A stretch of DNA of 64,000 nucleotides from Quercus robur. Its lineage: Eukaryota; Streptophyta; Magnoliopsida; Fagales; Fagaceae. The translations under genes and the position numbers were made by a program. How positions within the stretch are numbered: the stretch's first letter is position 1; each line of letters begins with the position of its first letter. Below are positions 1 through 11,284 of the stretch, piece by piece. Under the pieces are notes generated by a model. That model saw nothing but the letters and a program-made list of their open reading frames with translations. It had not been told where the DNA came from and searched no databases. The stretch spans positions 38,186,310 through 38,250,309 of the forward strand of contig NC_065544.1 of NCBI RefSeq assembly GCF_932294415.1. The letters are read 5' to 3'.

Positions 1-186
1 GTTCTATTTAACTAACATCTTTGATCTCATTAGGTCTTTTAGTTAGAGAATGATTAATGTATGTCCTTAACTTTTAAGGACTATAAAATTAATCACATAG
101 CCTTGCTTTTTATCAAAGTTTTAACATTTAGTGAAAAAACAAGTGAAAATTCAAAATTCAGTGCCTTTGATCGGTCGAACCTATTA

Positions 187-430
187 CTCGATCGATCGAA
201 AAATGAAGAAATTCATCACAAAGGTTCTACCTTGTTTGATTGATTCTCGATTCTTGTTCGATCGATTGAAATCAACATTTGATTGGTCGAAAGGAATTCT
301 CGATCGATCGAGACAATGAAGAATTTCATCATAGTGTTTTTGCCTGACTCGATTGGTTCTCGATTCCTATTCGATCAATCGAAAAGTACATTCGATCGAT
401 CGAAAGGAATTCTCGATCGATCGAAACTCG
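187..430. repeat. 112-113 bp tandem repeat rich in TCGATCGATCGA
   Basis: Two full units (187-298 and 299-411) and the start of a third (412-430) each open with CTCGATCGATCGA and end in GAAAGGAATT. The perfect palindrome TCGATCGATCGA occurs at 188, 300, 392 and 413, with near copies at about 172 and 260. The same 12-mer recurs at 16933, 54379 and 54400. No coding potential is evident. Confidence 0.8.
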
Positions 431-1054
431 CAAAAAGTGAATTTTTCCAGAATTTTATAGCAGCTGTTTTTCACAGTTTTTGCTATTTTCCATCAAAAAC
501 ACCTTTTTGATTTTATGAATGAAGATTTACAAATCAAACATTAAGGTTTTCAAGATCATTATCAAGAACCCTAATAATGCTAGAAACCCTTGAAAACATA
601 ATCCTAATCTCATTAGGAATAAATATCATAATCCAAGCATTAACATACTGTTGATCATAAAAAAATATGTATAATGCAAGGCAAGCAACAATATGATGAA
701 TCCTTTATAAACAATGAAAGAAGACACCTTCATAAAAGGATATACTTTGGACCACTTCATCCTTTACAAACGTTTTGCATACAAACCCATATATATATAT
801 ATATATGATATACGGATTCAATACATCCAAGGCAATTAACACATGCTTATAAGATGGCCAACAAGCATTCACGTTAAATTGTCTTATTATCATTATCCCA
901 AATAACGAAAACAAAGATGGCCATGGAAACAGATATTAACACGTTAATAGCATCAACAATAGTTATTGAATAAAATGCAACAGCTATACCCAATTGCCTA
1001 CTATATCCAAGCGGTGCAAAACGTCCAAGCAGTGCAAAGCGTAATGCTCACACT

Positions 1055-1089
<35 letters not shown>

Positions 1090-1264
1090 TTTTATTTAGG
1101 ACTTTAAAACTGATGCTATGAATCTCTAAAGATATCCAAATCGAAGATCACGATAATATCAAAAATATGTAGAAATGTTACTGTAGAAAACTAGAACACC
1201 AAGAAAACAGATTTTCTTTTATTCTAAAACTCAATCACATGTTATACAAGCATGATATTGAAAA

Positions 1265-1280
1265 CCTGGCTCTGATACCA
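1265..1280 (-). other. Primer-binding site (tRNA-iMet type)
   Basis: On the minus strand this reads TGGTATCAGAGCCAGG, two bases inside the LTR end. It matches the usual plant retrotransposon primer site complementary to initiator methionine tRNA, and it fixes the element's orientation as minus. Confidence 0.85.
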
Positions 1281-1282
1281 AT

Positions 1283-2648
1283 TGTTGGAAAAACTGGTTT
1301 TGCATCTCATACAAAACACACAGCGGAAGCAACAATCATGGATCTACATCATTCATGAGAGGTAACATGTAACCTTTAATTCTAGAACAAAGAATAGAAA
1401 ACGTACATTAATGCAGTGAAATTCAAAACTAAGACTTGAGAATACCTTAAATTTTCATTTCAATTCTACATGGTACCCAAGAAGTGTGGTCTCTCAATTA
1501 GTCTTTTTGTACGTTGATTCTCAAAGCAAGTTATTCTTCTCATTATAAAGAAAAATTGTTTTTTTTTTTTTTTTCGTCATACGTACATAAAAACTACCTT
1601 GGTAGTTACTTTATTTAATAATTTTTATTAAATAAAAACTGATTATCTAATTTGGCCTACCCAATTGAGCTTTAGTTTGTGGCTTGAGATGAGACCAAAG
1701 GGAACAAATAAGACTCTAGCTCCAATGAGTCTTGGGCTTTTCTGTCGACTCTTGACAAGTCCAAAGTTACCATTAATTATATTTAATATCACTATATAAA
1801 TATAATTTCACTTTAGGTCTTATTAATAAATTATATCCCAAGACTCTAATGATATCATTTGACCCCTTCATGAAATATCCATAGTGAACAAAGTCATAAT
1901 GAACTGTTACTTTGTAAACAACTATTTTATTCTTGAGTATCCTGTTTTATCTTTTAGTTATTTACGTTTATTGAAATCCGATTTCGATAAATATAATCCT
2001 TAGCAACTCCTTACTAAAGTGGGAGAGCCGAATAACTAGTTCCCATTAAACTTATCTCAAGGGGATATATATTTCGTGTCCCTATGGAAAGAGATTATGG
2101 ATTCTATCTTGAGAATATGTGTTCTCTCAACACTACGTTTGGTTACCCAACATACTGAGGTTTTGACCGTGAATATTAGATCTCACTCCTGATATATCAA
2201 AGTAACTTACATTTTATGATCGGGTTCACTATCCTCTCAGGATTGAGAGTCCATGAATTAGAAGTTGTGAGATTAATTATTCAAGTGACAGTTGTTGATT
2301 GAATAATTAATCCCATAGCGGTCCAGTTCAATATGTCTTAACTCTTAAGACACATCAACACATCAACTAGAAGTCTCCAATTCCATGATCAAGACAAACT
2401 ATCTTAGTTGATGTGTTATAATCTTTGTAGATAAAATGCCTAATTTCATCACCGACTACGAACTATATTTTGAGTTTATAAGGAACTTGTGATTTATATC
2501 TTCTGTGACTAAATCACATAAATCACATACAATGCATCTCAATGACTATGATAATGTCCCATTAGTTCATAAATACTCTCATATAATTAAACAACTTAAT
2601 TATTTATGACATGCCAATAAATTGGATTTTAGGGCATAAACCCCAACA
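1283..2648 (-). repeat. 5' LTR (about 1.37 kb) of a minus-strand LTR retrotransposon
   Basis: The block is bounded by TGTTGGAAAA at 1283 and CCCCAACA at 2648, so on the minus strand it starts TGTTGGGG and ends CCAACA, followed by the primer site. That arrangement defines it as the 5' LTR. The second LTR would lie left of the window. No target-site duplication can be checked. A copia lineage is likely from the primer site, but no protein is visible. Confidence 0.75.
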
Positions 2649-2689
2649 CCATTTGGGTTGGGTCGGGTCGGGTAAAAATTACCATCCCT

Positions 2690-2812
2690 AAAGGTATGCT
2701 TTCTATTCTATGTTCTAGAATTCAAAGTTGTATGTTATCTCTCATAAATGAAGTAGATCCTTATGTTACTTTCACTGCTTGTTTTGTATGAGATGCAAAA
2801 ATGGATTTTCCT
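2690..2812 (+). repeat. Inverted fragment of the adjacent LTR end
   Basis: The reverse complement of this segment matches 1283-1405 at roughly 80% by eye, including the shared TTTGCATCTCATACAAAACA. It is therefore a piece of the same or a sister LTR in the opposite orientation, about 40 bp beyond the 5' LTR. The right end abuts UGT-type 3'-flank sequence. Confidence 0.75.
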
Positions 2813-3020
2813 ACAATCATCATTAAAAAATAAAAAATAATAGCGGATTTATCTTTGTTGGTGTGTGTGAGTTTTACTCGCTTAATTATTCTTCAATAAT
2901 TGTAGGATGTAGTCCTAAGAAATTGGGCTCAATAGTCCAATTAGAAGTTATAATATTAATACTATAAGTTGGAGATATGTGTCCACTTACCTACTCTTTT
3001 TTTAAGTTTCAACTTTTATA
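2813..3020 (+). other. Orphan UGT 3' flank (gene missing)
   Basis: This sequence closely follows the 3' flank of UGT-A from about 12764: the run after CATTAAAAAATAAA, the GTGTGTGAGTTTTAC stretch, the CTTCAATAATTGTAGG block and GGAGATATGTGTCCACTTAC occur in the same order. No UGT coding sequence lies upstream; an LTR fragment takes its place. The flank continues at about 8704-8810 beyond the MITE and gypsy insertions. It marks a lost sixth cluster copy. Confidence 0.75.
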
Positions 3021-3147
3021 GATTGTTTGGATGGATGGGGAGTAGAAGGGAGTAGAGTGGAGGGAGGAAGAGTAAGTTAAATTACCTTATTTGGATGTTT
3101 TTTAAGGGAGGAGGAGGAGGGATTTGGTGGGGTTCTAACTATTTCTA

Positions 3148-3551
3148 TGATGTGTCCTAGTTGGTTTAATGGAATGGTAGTCTATTCGAGATGACTAATC
3201 TCCAAGAATGGGGAAAAGGAAAGGAAATTTTGGTTTAATTCTCTGTTGCCTCTTATTCATCATGATTCCACTTAAATACATACCAAATAACCATAACTGA
3301 TAACAATGACAGCTATTCTACTTTAGCCACAACTTTGGCTAAACTATAACACTTATCCTAGATAAAGATAACAATCTAATAACAAATGATAATAACAAAA
3401 GATAACAGCAACCTAATCTGTCAGTTACAAGCAACTGAAGGAGTCCTTTATTAAGCTAAACTCTTGGAGGCAGAGGCAATCTTCTTAGCAAATCCACGGG
3501 TACTACTCAGCAGGTGAATGTAATCCAGACACAAGGCTTTGGGACACAACA
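3148..3551 (-). repeat. 3' LTR of the gypsy element
   Basis: This 404 bp repeat aligns without gaps to 8048-8451, with 11 transitions and one transversion counted by eye. It is the 3' LTR because coding runs on the minus strand and the polypurine tract (about 3552-3564) is adjacent. Confidence 0.93.
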
Positions 3552-3604
3552 TTCCCCTCCCCTTGAAGAAAAATCTTGTCCTCAAAATTTAAATTTGAAA
3601 ATTG

Positions 3605-6600
3605 TTACTGGAGTGCATCATAGGGCTCCCACGTGGCATCTTCCTCACTGGCTCTAACCCACTGCACCAAGGCTTCGTGCAACACCTTCTTGCCATTCTT
3701 AACCCAACGAAAATCAATTATACGTTTGGGCTCCAAGACCATTGTGCCATTATCCCCCACTTTAGGTAACTCTGGTGCTACACGATTAGAATGTCCTAGC
3801 TTCTTTTTTAACTGCGAGACATGAAAGACTGGATGTAATCGGGAGTGGGTCGGCAACTCCAATTGATAAGCCACCTTCCCCAACCGCTCAACAATTTGAT
3901 AAGGTCCATAAAAACGCGGCGAGAGCTTCATATTCCCTCGTACTCTTAGGGACATTTTCCGAAAGGGCTGTAACTTCAGATAAACCATTTCACCCAGTTG
4001 AAACTCTAGCTCGCGACGGTGGTAGTCTTCATACAATTTCATCCGATGTTGGGCTTCCAATAAATTCTCCCTTAGCTGCTTTAATATCTCATCTCTCTGT
4101 CCCAAAGTGTTCTCAACTTGCGCCATTGCTGTAGTTCCATGCTCATATCTGTGAATCGTTGGTGGAGCTCGCCCATAGACCACCTCAAATGGTGTCATGC
4201 GTGTGGCAGTTTGATAGGAAGTATTGTACCAAAACTCAGCCCAAGGAAGCCACTGAAGCCACTATTTCTGTTTAGAACTCACAAAGCACCTCAAATATGT
4301 TTCCAAACATCTATTAAGAACCTCTGTTTGTTCGTCACTCTGCGGATGGTAAGCCGAACTCATATGCAGCTCAGACCCTTGAAGGCGAAAGTATTTTGCC
4401 CAGAATTGACTTGTGAACACCAGATCTCTGTCTGAAACAATGGAACGTGGCATTCCATGCAATCGCGCCACCTCTTTGACAAAGGTTTTAGCCACTGTTT
4501 TAGCCGAATATGGGTGCTTGAGGGCAATAAAATGCCTATATTTAGAGAGTCGGTCAACCACTACAAGTATCACAGAAAACCCATTAGAGGATGGAAGTCC
4601 TTCAATAAAATCCATGGAGACATCTTCCCACACACGAGCCGGGATCGGTAACGGTTGAAGCAACCCACCTGGCGTTTGAGAATCATACTTACTTCGTTGA
4701 CAAACATCGCAATGCCGAACATACTCCAAAATATCTCTCTTCATTCCCACCCAGTAAAAATTTGCTGCAACTCGTTTATAAGTTCGTAATGCTCTAGAGT
4801 GCCCACCAATGGGTGTATCATGAAATTCATGGATAACCTTCATCTTGTGGCGAGATCCAGCAGGTAGAACCAGCCTCCCTTGGTACCACAACAACCCATC
4901 CTTGTCTGAAAATTTCTGAACAGCAGCCTCTCCCTTTTTAATTGCATTTCGAAGGTCAGCCAAACTTGGGTCATGAAGGGCTTCATAATGAATTTCTTCC
5001 AACCAAGCTGGCTGTGGACAAGAAATGGCAACCAAGTCTCCATGTAATTGCGACAATGCATCAGTGGCTTTATTTTCTCGTCCGGGATGATACTCAATCT
5101 CATAATCATAACCAATAAGCTTCACAATCCACCTTTGCTGGTCTAGTGTTGTAATTCGTTGCTCCAAAAGATATTTTAAACTTTTGTGATCTGTACGAAT
5201 TCGAAACCTTCGACCCAATAGGTAATTCCGTCAGTGATGGACAGAGTGAACAATTGCCATAAGTTCTTTCTCATAGGTTGATCGAGCTAAGGATCGACCC
5301 GATATGGCCTTGTTGTAAAAAGCCAATGGTTGTCCTTCCTGCATAAGCACGGCACCTAAACCTTTACCCAATGCATCGGTTTTGACCACAAATTGCTTAG
5401 AAAAATTTGGCAAGGAAAGGACTGGTGCTTGAGTCATGACCTTCTTGAGATTTTGAAATGCCTCTTCTGCTTCGGCATTCCAATGGAATGCATCCTTCTT
5501 CAATAACTTTGTCAAGGGTGCTGCAATGCTGCCATAATTACGAATGAATTTTCGGTAGTATCCAGTCAATCCAAGGAAACCACGGAGTGCAGTAATGTTA
5601 GTTGGAGTAGGCCATGCTTCCATGCTACGAATCTTTGCAGGATCTGCTGAAACTCCATCTGCACTGATTATGTGACCCAAATATTCTACCTTTCGCTGCC
5701 CAATTAAGCATTTAGATTGGTTGACATATAGTTGGTTTTCTAGTAAGGTGTCGAAAACCATTTGGAGATGGTGCAAGTGATCATTCCAATTTCTGCTGTA
5801 AACCAATATATCATCGAAAAAGACTAGTACATACCTTCGCAATCGGGCACGAAATATGTCATTCATGAGTGATTGAAACCTGGAAGGTGCATTGGTGAGG
5901 CCGAAAGGCATTACAAGGAACTCATAGTGATCGTCATGGGTGCGGAATGCCATATTATGGACATTGTCAAGTTGCACTCGAATTTGATGGTACCCCGACT
6001 TGAGATCCAATTTAATGAAATGTGCAGCACCATGTAACTCATCTAACAACTCATCTATGGCAGGAATGGGGTAACGATCCCTCACTATAGCGTGATTTAG
6101 TGCTTGATAATCAACACAAAAACGCCAAGAGCCATCTTTCTTTTTCACTAGCAAGACTGGCAATGAGAATGGACTAGAGCTGGGTCGTATAATTCCGGTA
6201 GTGAGCATCTCCTTCACCGCCCGCTCTATCTCATTTTTTTGAATGTGAGGGTAGCGGTATGGTCTAACATTAATCGGTCCACAACCTGGTTCCAAAGTGA
6301 TCCGATGGTCATGAGATCGTGGTGGAGGCAATGTAATGGGGATTTGAAATATGGCCTGGTATTGCTTCAAAAGTTGCTTCAATGCTACTGCTTGATTTTG
6401 GCTCAATGATTCCTTCACGGTAGGTTCTGTAGTTCTAAGTAGTTGCATGACAATAGCGCCAGTGTTGGTGGATGCCAACTTTTGAACGTGATGTGCGAAG
6501 CCTTGCGTAACTCGACCTCTATCTTCACCACATATCACATATTTCTTCCCTTTGTCCCAAAACTCCATTGTGAGTTTACTCCAATCATGTAAAACTCTAC

Positions 6601-8029
6601 CTAATCCTTGCAACCATTGCATTCCCAAGACCACATTTGACCCTTGTAAGTCTAAGGGGTATACATTGGCTTGAAATCGGTACTCTTAGATCTCCATAGG
6701 TACAGCCAAATATATTTCTTCACATGTTAGCCGTTCACCATTGGCCACCATCACCGCAAAGGCTGGAGACGTTGTTTTGCAACACCCTATCCGCTTGGCA
6801 AATTTCAAACTAACAAAATTGTGGGTACTCCCACTATCAATGAGAATATGTAGCGGTCTTCCATTGATAATCCTAGTCACGCACATAGTTTGTTGGGAAG
6901 ATACTCCCACTAAGGCGTGTAGCGAGATTTCAGGAGTGGTGGTTGAGTCTTCCTCTTCCTCAATTGTCACAGTTGGACCATCAATCTCTCCTTCTTCGCC
7001 CATGACTTCGAGCAAAAATACTTGCTGCGTCTTGCATTGATGGCCTGGTCCAAATTTCTCATCACAATTGTAGCACAATCCCTTGTCATAGTATGCTTGC
7101 ATCTCTGTCCAAGAAAGTTTTTTAAAGGTTGGGTTTTGAAGGGAACGTGGGGCAGAGGATTGGGGTGGTTGTATATTTCCTTTGGTAGGTTGTGGGCTGG
7201 GTAGGAGCGCTGGTCTTGTTTGGGTGGAAGGGCGTTTAAGCCTCTTTAGTTTGTCTTCATGTAAGCGGGCTAGACTAGTAGCATGGACCAAGGTAGTGGG
7301 TCTGAATAATTTTACCTCAGCGTGAATTTCTTCACGTAGTCCACCAATATAACTTCCCACGAGAGCCTTCCCTAGCCAATCTTGTACTCGGGCTACCAAA
7401 CGCTCGAAATTTGCTTGATATTCTTGCACTGTGCTGGTTTGGTGTAATTTGGCTAAAGCTTCATCAAAGTCTTCATAATCTGATGGCCTGAAACAGATAC
7501 ACAAAGCATGTGTAAATTCCTCCCATGAAACATTTGTCCTTGTTTTCTCAAACCACTGGTACCATCGAAGAGCATCGTCCAACAGATGGAAGGAAGCCAG
7601 AGTGATCTTCTCACTATTTTCTGTCCGTTGATAACGAAAGAATTTTTCTGCCTTGTAGATCCAGCCCGTTGGGTCTTCTCCATTGAATTGAGGAAAATCT
7701 ACCCGAGAAAATCGAGTTTGTATTCCCCCAACAGTTCCTCCATTAGTTCCTTCTGATCCGTGATTATGGCTAGCAGAGTTTTCTCCATTACCGCGATTCC
7801 GGCTAGCTGAGCCTTCTTCACGGTGGCTGTTCATCCCTTCAATTCTTTGTCCCATCTGAGCTATCGCGTTGGCGAGGGCCTCCACACTCTCCTTGATATC
7901 AGTAAACTCCTTAGCGAACTCTTCTCCTTGGACTTCGATCTGTCTCCGGATAGAATGGTCACTAACCTCCAAGGCTGCTATCCGATCGTCATTAGTTGTG
8001 GAACGAGTAGGTGGTGGGTTGTTTGTCAT
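3605..8029 (-). pseudogene. gag-pol polyprotein of the gypsy element, interrupted by stops
   Basis: One reading frame runs from the ATG at 8029, 18 bases inside the 5' LTR, nearly to the 3' LTR with no frameshift. It is interrupted by stops at 6686-6688 (TAA, in the protease), 5231-5233 (TGA, in RNase H) and 4262-4264 (TAG, in the integrase), and ends at 3605-3607 (TAA). Visible parts are a gag capsid region; a C-x2-C-x7-H-x-C zinc knuckle (near 7050); protease LIDSGSTHNF; reverse transcriptase with the FFDDILVYS catalytic motif (near 5820); RNase H; an HHCC zinc finger (about 4690-4810); the integrase core; and a chromodomain-like end with WxxxxEEDATWEP. RNase H has DALGKG where DASGKG is usual. 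Beyond the last stop the frame stays open to the polypurine tract, so that stop may also be a mutation. Confidence 0.9.
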
Positions 8030-8047
8030 TTTGGCTTTGATACCAAA

Positions 8048-8451
8048 TGATGTGTCCTAGTTGGTTTAATGGAATGGTAGTCTATTCGAGACGACTAATC
8101 TCCAAGAATGGGGAAAAGGAAAGAAAATTTTGGTTTAATTCTCTGTTGCCTCTTATTCATCATGATTCCACTTAAATACATACCAAATAACCATAACTAA
8201 TAACAATGACAGCTATTCTACTTTAGTCACAGCTTTGGCTAAACTATAACACTTATCCTAGATAAAGATAACAATCTAATAACAAATGATAATAACAAAA
8301 GATAACAGCAACCTAATCTCCCAGTTACAAGCAATTGAAGGAGTCCTCTATTAAGTTAAACTCTTGGAGGCAGAGGCAATCTTTTTAGCAAATCCACAGG
8401 TACTACTCAGCAGGTGAATGTAATCCAGACACAAGGCTTTGGGACACAACA
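8048..8451 (-). repeat. 5' LTR of the gypsy element
   Basis: 404 bp LTR at the upstream end of the minus-strand element. On the minus strand it ends GGACACATCA and is followed by the primer site at about 8032-8046. Confidence 0.93.
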
Positions 8452-8810
8452 TTCTAACCCCTCATTTTTAATTCCCCCAAATTGGAGAGATTTGGAGGGA
8501 GAGTAGAGCATAAAAATACTTGACCAAATGAATTACCAAATTTACCTTACCATATTAACAAAATTACAAACTATAAAAAGACTAATTATTCCCATCCTTT
8601 ATTTAATTTTAAAAACATCCAAACAAGGTGGAGGATAACTATTTCCCTCTACTCTCCTCTCCACTACTCTCCTTAACTCTCCTCTTCCTCCAAACTTCCA
8701 TACATAATTAGAGTCTTTGCATGGAATTAGGCAAATTTTAGCTAAATTAACTTAAAAAGTCACATTTTCATTTGCAGACTAGTCCATTTTCTACTGTTAC
8801 CAACACCAAA

Positions 8811-9650
8811 CTTTATTACATTACAAATTGATTTGGTATCAATCACACAAAGGTAAGTTACATATTTATTTATTAGATGTTGGTGTGACAGTAATTGTGT
8901 TCATTATTACCTCTGTTTTGTGCGGTGAAAACACCATCAATTTTATGTTATTCTAGATGATGGTTGTGTCGTGCTAGCTAAACTCAAATCAAATCAGCCT
9001 AATAAAAACTTTCAAATTGGACGGTATATATTTGGGTTAGATTACGTTCTTAATACAATTCCTAAAAGAAGAGGCATTGCCAATCCGGGAAAAAAAATCC
9101 ATGCAATTAATAATATTCTTTAATAACTTTTCGATCCCATTGGGTTTCATTTCATCGTGAAACCACACGCATAGGCGTGACAAGTATTACTCCAGTCCGG
9201 GCCAGTTGCATCCAGTCAATTATGATCAACAAGTTGGAAGAGTTTATGTGGATAGTGTTGGGTGCAAGTTTTTAATTATGTGGGTAGGAGGAGAATTTAG
9301 TGTTTTGCTTTAAATAGAGAGGTTATGTGAATGCAAGATATGAGTTAGGAGAACAGAGCAACTATTTCATTGTAATTTTATTCACCGTTTTTTTTTTTTT
9401 TAAATTTTTTTTTTTTTTTTACATAACTTTACATCTATTTATAGATGTATTAAGTCGGCTAGAGTACTGCACAACTTACTTCTAGAGTTTGTTGGAAATT
9501 ACTCCTTGAATGACACCTAGCATGAGAGGTGTCTATATGCTTGTTTCTTCAATTTCATTTTGCTGCCCTTAATTCTTCACTTGGCTAGATTGTTGACATC
9601 CAGTTGACACTTAGGGACCCACTTGTCAATGGCAAATTACATTTTAACAT
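8811..9650. other. Intergenic UGT-cluster DNA, no gene seen
   Basis: AT-rich sequence with no credible ORF. Pieces such as GTTGTGTCGTGCTAGCTAAACTC at about 8965-8987 recur upstream of UGT-C (near 45075) and, inverted, beyond UGT-B (near 30270), so it belongs to the duplicated cluster unit. T-runs lie near 9389-9420. Confidence 0.6.
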
Positions 9651-9805
9651 ATAGGAGTATAGGAGTGTGTAACAAGAAGTCGGCATCGAGAAATGAAAAT
9701 CATTGCGTTGCCAGTACCACTAGGAAGAATCCAAAGTTTTCTTTCTCAAAACCTTGTGGGCTAATATACATCATATTCATGTCAAACAAATTTCTCATAT
9801 CCGTA
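9651..9805 (+). promoter_or_regulatory. Detached UGT promoter block (copy 1 of 3 before UGT-A)
   Basis: 9724-9802 repeats the UGT promoter block found at about 11034-11110 and 11149-11215: GAAGAATCC, CTTTCTCAAAACCTTGTGGG, TTCATGTCAAACAAATTTCTCATA. The sequence before it (GTGTGTAACAAGAAGTCGG...) resembles the distal promoters of UGT-C and UGT-E. It is cut off at about 9803 by inserted DNA, 1.4 kb from the nearest UGT start. Confidence 0.65.
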
Positions 9806-10927
9806 GCGGCTCCAGCATTTTTTTTTTTTTTTTTTTTTCCGGTGGTTATTAAGAAATTTAAATTATATAAAATTTAATAAATAGATAACTTGAATATATC
9901 AATGCCACCAAAAAATCGCAAAAATACATGAAGTAATACAATTTTTTTCTACTAATAAAGAGAAAAATAAAAAATAGACTGATAAGAGATAAATTGAAAA
10001 TTGAGAATGCTAAAATGAGAGTAATAAAGTAAGAGAATTGAAATAATAACAGAGAAGAGAAAGAAAAATGGATGATATTTGCTAGAACTGTGAGTTGATT
10101 TGCTAAGGAGAGCAAAATTATTAGGACTGCAAAGCTAAAAAGAGCATAACTGCTAGCACTGTCAAGGAGAACTTATGACTAAAATATTTTTCTTGAGTAA
10201 TTTTTTTCAAGGAAAAATGAAATTAGAGATTATTTTTAAATAATATGTTGAAAGAGTTACAAATTTAAATGATTATTATTTTTTTTTCTTTTTGAATAAT
10301 TTATTTACTTTATGTTGTTTGGTCTAGTCTTGTTTTTATTTGGGTTATTTTTGTTGTTATTTGGGCTATATTTTTTGTTGTCATTTAAGGGTTGTTTTTT
10401 TATTAGTTTAAGGGGTTAAGGATTATATTTGAGGGGCCAAAATTATTTTTGGAGTAATGTTATATCTACAACATTTAAAAAAAAAAAAAAATTTATTCAA
10501 CAATTTGTTAATAGTGGGTTAAAAAGTGATGTCAAATATTGGGCTAAAATTAGAATTAGTAACTGCTTTCCACTTATCATATAAGATTTGTTGTGAAATT
10601 ATTGTAAAAATATTATGAATGTAGCATTACTATCATTTTTATTGAACCAAAATTCTTGTAAATCTCAAGTCAGGGTGATCAATATTTTTATTAGAGTGGT
10701 CAAAATATATATATGGCAAGACTTAGATGCTGTTCCTTATGTTCCCATTTTCAGATTTTGTCATGTGGTTTTTTTTACATAAGATAGAAGTGTATTTTTA
10801 GTTAGTAATGCAGCTTTTTTCTCATGAGATAAAAGTGTATTTTTTAGTTAAGTGATCACATGTCAAAATTTTAAGAGGGAATCTAAGAAATATCACTTAA
10901 GGTATTAGACATAAGTTTTGTTTATTC

Positions 10928-10964
<37 letters not shown>

Positions 10965-11030
10965 TTCTTTGGTAAGTGAAGGTGGTCTGTGACCACCTGA
11001 GTTACACAGAGTGGCCGCACCTAACATTGC
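9806..11030. other. Inserted AT-rich DNA with a MITE
   Basis: This separates promoter copy 1 from copy 2. It opens GTAGCGGCTCCAGCA followed by a long T-run, a common start of hAT-like non-autonomous elements, but I could not match the far end. A small MITE of about 180 bp lies at about 10453-10633, with inverted ends AGTAATGTTATATCTAC and GTAGCATTACT. An AT/AC microsatellite is at 10928-10963. No gene seen. Confidence 0.45.
10928..10963. repeat. (AT)n(AC)n microsatellite
   Basis: A run of AT dinucleotides followed by AC dinucleotides, directly upstream of the second UGT promoter copy. Likely length-polymorphic. Confidence 0.9.
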
Positions 11031-11284
11031 AACGAAGAATCTAAAGTCGTCTTTCTCAAAACCTTGTGGGCTCCTATGCACCATGTTCATGTCTAACAAA
11101 TTTCTCGCACCTAAATTTCTCTTACCTAACACTGAAAGAAAGAATCCAGAGTTTTCTTTCTCAAAACCTTGTGGGCTACTATAAACCATGTTTGTGTCTA
11201 ACAAATTTCTCATACCTTACATTTATAAAGTGAAAAATATAGCCTAGCCTAATAATGTCTCTATTTCCGCCTATTCCTGGTGTC
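11031..11284 (+). promoter_or_regulatory. Duplicated proximal promoter and 5' leader of UGT-A
   Basis: Two tandem copies of the promoter block (about 11034-11110 and 11149-11215) precede the start codon. The nearer copy has a plausible TATA box, CTATAAAC at about 11179, some 105 bases before the ATG. It is followed by the AAAATATAGCCTAGCCTAATA leader that is also present before UGT-E. The farther copy has CTCCTATGCACC at the TATA position and probably lacks a core promoter. Confidence 0.6.

Larger units (their letters stand above)
1..1282 (-). mobile_element. Internal region of a truncated LTR retrotransposon
   Basis: Read on the minus strand, this stretch follows the primer-binding site beside the LTR at 1283-2648, so at least its right part is the untranslated leader of an LTR element that runs off the left edge. 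I find no gag or pol motif; the short ORFs are not convincing. The left 540 bases hold CGATCGA-rich repeats and may be a separate insertion. TA microsatellites lie at about 788-810 and 1056-1086. Confidence 0.5.
3148..8451 (-). mobile_element. Ty3/gypsy chromovirus-like retrotransposon, full length, defective
   Basis: A 5.3 kb element with two 404 bp LTRs (TGATGTGTCC...ACACAACA on +), flanked by the perfect 5-bp target-site duplication TTCTA at 3143-3147 and 8452-8456. Coding order on the minus strand is gag, protease, reverse transcriptase, RNase H, integrase, then a chromodomain-like C terminus. A primer site reading TGGTATCAAAGCC lies just inside the right LTR, and the purine tract AAGGGGAGGGGAA abuts the left LTR. 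The LTRs differ at 12 of 404 positions by my count. Size and domain order suit the small chromovirus lineages; Reina-like is a guess. Confidence 0.93.
3021..8703. mobile_element. MITE-like inverted-repeat element, split by the gypsy insertion
   Basis: The left end, from about 3021, is rich in GGGAGTAGA/GGAGGGAGG. The right end, up to about 8703, carries the inverted counterpart (CTCTACTCTCCTCTCC, CTTCCTCCAAAC). TTTGGATGTTTTTTAAG on the left pairs with AAAAACATCCAAAC on the right. Without the gypsy element the MITE would be about 370 bp. It sits inside the orphan UGT 3' flank, which resumes at about 8704. Exact termini and target-site duplication were not resolved. Confidence 0.55.

Noticed and set aside
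10926..11213. Minus-strand ORF with an internal repeat (LLDTNMVYSSPQGFEKE)
   Set aside because: It is antisense to the duplicated UGT promoter block, which explains the repeated peptide.
11255..11284. Upstream ATG of UGT-A (MSLFPPIPGV)
   Set aside because: The same leader bases precede the other copies as untranslated sequence; MGSKS at 11285 is the shared start.
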